From contig NZ_BCWU01000011.1 of assembly GCF_001592365.1 (NCBI RefSeq), forward strand, positions 1 to 64,000: DNA of 64,000 nt. The letters are read 5' to 3'. The translations under genes and the position numbers were made by a program. Below are positions 61,637 through 64,000 of this stretch, one piece after another; positions within the stretch are counted from its first letter, which is position 1; the number at the start of each line of letters is the position of its first letter. Source of the stretch: Gordonia hydrophobica NBRC 16057. Lineage in GTDB: Bacteria; Actinomycetota; Actinomycetes; Mycobacteriales; Mycobacteriaceae. The notes below the pieces were generated by a model that saw only the letters and a list, made by a program, of their open reading frames with translations, had not been told where the DNA came from and did no database searches.

Positions 61637-61855
61637 TCACCCAGGTTTGATACCGCTCCTTTCTGAGACCCATCGCAGGCGCTCAGTACGGGCCTGGACG
61701 GCGGGATTAATCTTCTCGGGCATGCTTGTCATCCTTCCCAACGCTTCTCGTGCGACGTCAGCTTTGCTGGTCTCGATGATCGCTGCGCCGAGCAGGTAGG
61801 TGCCTGGGTCCAGGCGTGAGTTCGACATCGACTCGTCGATCATTGCTGTGTACAC
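61637..61855 (-). CDS. Short protein, DUF3800-like N-terminal fragment
   Basis: A 72-aa reading frame beginning MYTAMIDESMSNSRLDPGTY then LLGAAIIE; the IDES acidic motif and YLLGAAII strand resemble the start of DUF3800-type, RNase H-like proteins often linked to mobile elements. It then ends TERLRWVSERSGIKPG, far short of the usual 200 or more residues. Probably a truncated relic rather than a full enzyme. GTG 61855 has GAGAGGACG upstream; ATG 61843 is an alternative. The flanks 61591-61636 and 61856-62090 show no other supported gene. Confidence 0.45.
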   Translation of the reverse strand: MYTAMIDESMSNSRLDPGTYLLGAAIIETSKADVAREALGRMTSMPEKINPAVQARTERLRWVSERSGIKPG

Positions 61856-62090
61856 GTCGCCGGCGTCCTCTCATCTCGAATCGTCGTAACCGTAGCTGGC
61901 CGGTTTCCTGGTGCCACAGCCCATCGAGACAAGGGACTCAACGGCCCCGATATGGGGACCAATTCGCGGTGCCGGAGTCAACTACAGCCGCGGGTCACTG
62001 TCGTCGAATCGAACAGTCCCTGCCTTCCCCTGCAATAGCACCGGACCGGGGTGCTTCCACGACGCGGGAAGGGCGAAGAATCGCAAGAGA

Positions 62091-62125
62091 AGGCGCTCCA
62101 CCTTCCGCAGGGAGGTGGAGCGCCT
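62091..62125. terminator. Hairpin terminator of the right-end operon
   Basis: Perfect 13-bp stem AGGCGCTCCACCT / AGGTGGAGCGCCT, nine-base loop. On the minus strand it is followed by TCTCTTGCG. It lies 15 bases beyond the stop of the minus-strand operon. Confidence 0.75.
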
Positions 62126-62140
62126 CTTTATGACCGAAGA

Positions 62141-62611
62141 CTATTCTTCGGTGAAGTTGACTGTCTTCACGTTGACATTCCAGCATATTTTCCAGCTGGA
62201 TTCACTCTCCATAAGTCCGTATGTTGTGAGATTCGCTTGACTCTTACCGTCCTTCTCATAGGTCACCATAGCCGCAGCCAGAGCTTTCCCATCTTCAATA
62301 GATACGTTGCGAACCTCATCAACTTTCGCACGGCCACGCTCTTTGGTAGATTCCTTCAGCTGCGCCACTATCGAATCTTCTTTCGCAGCTTTGAAATCCT
62401 TCTCAAGTTGACCGCATGACATTTCCCCGATCACTTTGATATTGGCGTCGCTAAGCGCAGCCACATAGGAGGTGATTGCTTCCGTGACTGCTGCAGTATC
62501 ACCCAATTCGGATGATCCGCCCTCTATAAGCGAGTAGGTGAGTGCAGATCCACCGATTCCAGCCGCCAGGACAAGCGTCGCCGCCAGTGCGGCTATCGCC
62601 TTCTTATTCAT
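62141..62611 (-). CDS. Exported or membrane-anchored small protein, DUF4878/NTF2-like
   Basis: A 156-aa protein. The N-terminus MNKKAIAALAATLVLAAGIG is a signal peptide or membrane anchor. The rest has the layout of actinobacterial DUF4878/NTF2-like domains: helix AAVTEAITSYVAALSDANIK, cysteines C66 (EMSCGQL) and C143 (WKICWN) that may form a disulphide, and VRNVSIEDGKALAAAMVTY. ATG 62611 overlaps the preceding gene by 8 bases. Codon use is visibly more A/T-rich than in the emb region, suggesting transfer. Function unknown; last gene of a four-gene operon. Confidence 0.78.
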   Translation of the reverse strand: MNKKAIAALAATLVLAAGIGGSALTYSLIEGGSSELGDTAAVTEAITSYVAALSDANIKVIGEMSCGQLEKDFKAAKEDSIVAQLKESTKERGRAKVDEVRNVSIEDGKALAAAMVTYEKDGKSQANLTTYGLMESESSWKICWNVNVKTVNFTEE

Positions 62612-62978
62612 TAGGTACCAACCGATCGAGTGCTTCGAATCCTGACTCACCGCTTCGCTTATACAGATCTGACATCTTGAACCCGAACAGATACCAGCCG
62701 GGGTCGGGCGTCACCTCGGCATGAATTCGAGCAGAGTCGAACGATACGATCAGGAGAACCGGCATATTCTCGCGGACCCTTTTGAAGCCCGCGCCAAGGA
62801 GACGGAGTTGGAGACGCGATCCACGTTTCGCTACCAGGAGCCCCTTTGAGGTGTGTGCAAGCTTCCAGCCCATGCGCGTGAGAGCGTCTGCAGCATCGGT
62901 TTCCGAGAAACCTCCGACCGCCCAGTCCCGTGTAGCCACGGGTTCAATATCTTTTCCGAAATTGAATAATTCGCTCAT
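62604..62978 (-). CDS. Uncharacterised cytoplasmic protein
   Basis: A 124-aa protein without signal or membrane segments, starting MSELFNFGKDIEPVATRDWA. An alpha/beta mixture with GWKLAHTSKGLLVAKRGSRL and PVLLIVSFDSARIHAEVT; no recognised family. ATG 62978 lies within the stop of the upstream secreted-protein gene (ATGA overlap) and its own stop overlaps the next gene by 8 bases, so synthesis is tightly coupled to both. An immunity or chaperone-like partner of the neighbouring secreted protein is conceivable but unsupported by similarity. Confidence 0.72.
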   Translation of the reverse strand: MSELFNFGKDIEPVATRDWAVGGFSETDAADALTRMGWKLAHTSKGLLVAKRGSRLQLRLLGAGFKRVRENMPVLLIVSFDSARIHAEVTPDPGWYLFGFKMSDLYKRSGESGFEALDRLVPNE

Positions 62979-63703
62979 CCCCATGCGTTCCAGGCTCCCG
63001 TGACTGCTCCACCGATCATTCCAGTGCCGGCTCCTACTGCGGCGCCGCCGACGCATCCTGGACCAGCTGTCGCGACCGCCCCGCCGAAGCAACCGGCGGC
63101 CATCCCGCCTGTCCCGCCCACGACTGCGCCTTTCATAATCTGCTTACCGGAATTGGACCCTGCGCAACTGCCGTCATCATTGCGCCATGTTATGCAGCCA
63201 GGGGACCACCACGATGCTGGCTTCATATTGTCGCGAAGAAACCTGCTGACCGGTGATGGTTCGACGGAGTCATCTAGGTTGGCGCCAGCGACAGGAGTGT
63301 CGGTAGCGGGGGCTGGAGATGATGCGCTTGGGGCTTGGGATCGTCCCGGACTCTGTTGCCGGGTCGGAGAGGGAACCGGCACGATCGGGGTCCCGTTACC
63401 AACTCCGGGGCCAGACCCTGCATCGCCTCCGATCACGGGTCCGTTTCCGCTCGGGTTCGTAGGCCGGCCAGGCGAAGTCGGTTGGGGCATCATCGTCGGG
63501 GGCGGCGTGTTGGTGGGCACGTTGATGCAGGGCCAACTCGGTCCGTACTGTTCACGCATCTGATCGCATAGCGCGTCAGCGCCCGCCGATGCGGGACCGA
63601 ATCCAGTGTTCGAATAACCAATTCCAGCCATTGCACTGGCTGTGATTAGGACAACACCGGAAGCCGCGGCCAGCCGCGAAAGCGTAGTCTTGAAATAGCT
63701 CAC
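62975..63703 (-). CDS. Secreted Pro-rich protein with C-terminal glycine-zipper segment
   Basis: A 242-aa protein. N-terminal signal peptide (LAAASGVVLITASAMAGIGY, residues about 11-30). A low-complexity Pro/Ser/Gly/Thr region follows (residues about 63-150). The C-terminus (about 190-242) is glycine-rich with small-residue repeats: GGTGGMAAGCFGGAVATAGP, then GGAAVGAGTGMIGGAVTGAW, a glycine-zipper pattern able to span or insert into membranes. Four cysteines near the C-terminal half (GCITW, SCAGS, GCFGG, GCVGG). GTG 63703 preceded by AAAGGATG. It is 15 bases after an MspA-family porin gene. Family unknown; membrane-active or envelope-channel roles are possible. Confidence 0.75.
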   Translation of the reverse strand: MSYFKTTLSRLAAASGVVLITASAMAGIGYSNTGFGPASAGADALCDQMREQYGPSWPCINVPTNTPPPTMMPQPTSPGRPTNPSGNGPVIGGDAGSGPGVGNGTPIVPVPSPTRQQSPGRSQAPSASSPAPATDTPVAGANLDDSVEPSPVSRFLRDNMKPASWWSPGCITWRNDDGSCAGSNSGKQIMKGAVVGGTGGMAAGCFGGAVATAGPGCVGGAAVGAGTGMIGGAVTGAWNAWG

Positions 63704-63718
63704 AGTTTCATCCTTTCG

Positions 63719-64000
63719 CTAAAGTTTTTGCGGCTTACCGTACAGACTGAAAGTGTTGTCGGAGGTCTTGGTTCGCATCGCTAACCGAACGTACGACCTG
63801 ACAGCTGGGCGAGCTCCGACGCAGCCAGATATTTCTATTCGTACTCCCTCGAGGCGTGCACTCGCAGTCGAACCTTGGAGCGGCTTACTAGCGAACTCTA
63901 CGTCCTTGGTGACGCCGTTCTTGAGCGTCGTCGAAATGCTTGGAGAAACCTGCCCGCCGATAATCGCTGCAGGCGGCCAGCTTACGCTTAGCTGTGCACT
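63719..64000 (-). CDS. MspA-family porin (partial, C-terminal part)
   Basis: The last 93 residues and stop of a gene entering from the right edge. The frame reads IIGGQVSPSISTTLKNGVTK, ...LEGVRIEISGCVGARPAVRS, then YVRLAMRTKTSDNTFSLYGK with PQKL-stop. The GC.G...RSY..L...T..S...YG.P ending is that of MspA-like mycomembrane porins and their nocardioform relatives. Family role: octameric outer-membrane channel for small hydrophilic solutes. It is the first visible gene of the operon 62141-64000. Confidence 0.8.
   Translation of the reverse strand, partial: SAQLSVSWPPAAIIGGQVSPSISTTLKNGVTKDVEFASKPLQGSTASARLEGVRIEISGCVGARPAVRSYVRLAMRTKTSDNTFSLYGKPQKL

Noticed and set aside
61911-62419. Two plus-strand frames across 61911-62419
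   Set aside because: They cross the terminator hairpin at 62091-62125 and oppose the exported NTF2-like gene; no domain is recognisable.
63000-63563. 187-codon plus-strand Pro-rich frame
   Set aside because: Complement of the secreted glycine-zipper protein, which has a signal peptide, ribosome binding site and operon context.
1-64000. CRISPR arrays, rRNA genes, intact insertion sequences, prophage or riboswitches
   Set aside because: No regularly spaced repeats, no rRNA signatures, no intact transposase or integrase, and no riboswitch class that I can recognise in the 5' regions.

Overview
The window is high-GC actinobacterial DNA. It carries the arabinogalactan assembly genes of mycolic-acid bacteria (order Mycobacteriales): DprE1, DprE2, AftA, three Emb arabinosyltransferases, GlfT1, the galactan exporter Wzm/Wzt and an MspA-family porin. 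Gene order from the quinone oxidoreductase to the emb genes follows the M. tuberculosis Rv3777-Rv3795 region, with losses and insertions. The abundance of LLM, SDR, FadE and TetR genes suggests a soil genus such as Gordonia; this genus assignment is an inference.

Left part (1-9,500): a partial acyl-CoA dehydrogenase runs divergently from a tandem pair of paralogous LacI regulators. Converging on them is a seven-gene minus-strand cluster: a NodB-fold amidohydrolase (peptidoglycan-deacetylase or cyclic-imidase type), a small Cys-containing protein, a G3E GTPase metallochaperone, an asparaginase-like amidohydrolase, an MFS transporter and two SDR dehydrogenases. This looks like an uncharacterised catabolic cluster for an amide or imide substrate. 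LacI-type palindromes lie at both ends.

9,500-16,200: a zinc-ribbon protein, an AlaA-like aminotransferase divergent from a MocR/PdxR regulator with AAAGTGG boxes, a secreted S15-type hydrolase and a TetR regulator. 16,200-27,000: a lipid degradation locus with an MpaB-like oxygenase, two acyl-CoA dehydrogenase/oxidase proteins, a crotonase, a FadD, an SDR and an MBL hydrolase. An unusual single-chain double TetR closes this locus, and three perfect TAGAC-N6-GTCTA palindromes mark its probable targets. 27,000-27,960: decayed remnants of lipid and steroid genes beside tRNA-Ser(TGA).

28,000-36,100: quinone oxidoreductase, MarR, an aminotransferase-V homologue lacking the PLP lysine, Bpa (proteasome activator with C-terminal GQYL), Wzm, Wzt, GlfT1, an LLM oxidoreductase behind a KstR-type operator, and a fused HadA/HadB-like dehydratase. 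A broken Abi_2 phage-defence gene follows. 37,000-58,200: GtrA, a secreted lipase, USP, DprE1, DprE2 and AftA; then an inserted block (MBL protein, DEAD-box helicase, AroQ, orphan ectoine hydroxylase); then EmbC, EmbA and EmbB. 58,200-61,600: an ABC exporter with two paralogous permeases.

The right end (61,600-64,000) is visibly lower in GC. It holds a short gene fragment and a minus-strand operon: MspA-family porin, a secreted Pro-rich/glycine-zipper protein, and two proteins of unknown function. That operon, the imide-type cluster and the double TetR are the most likely places for undescribed biology.
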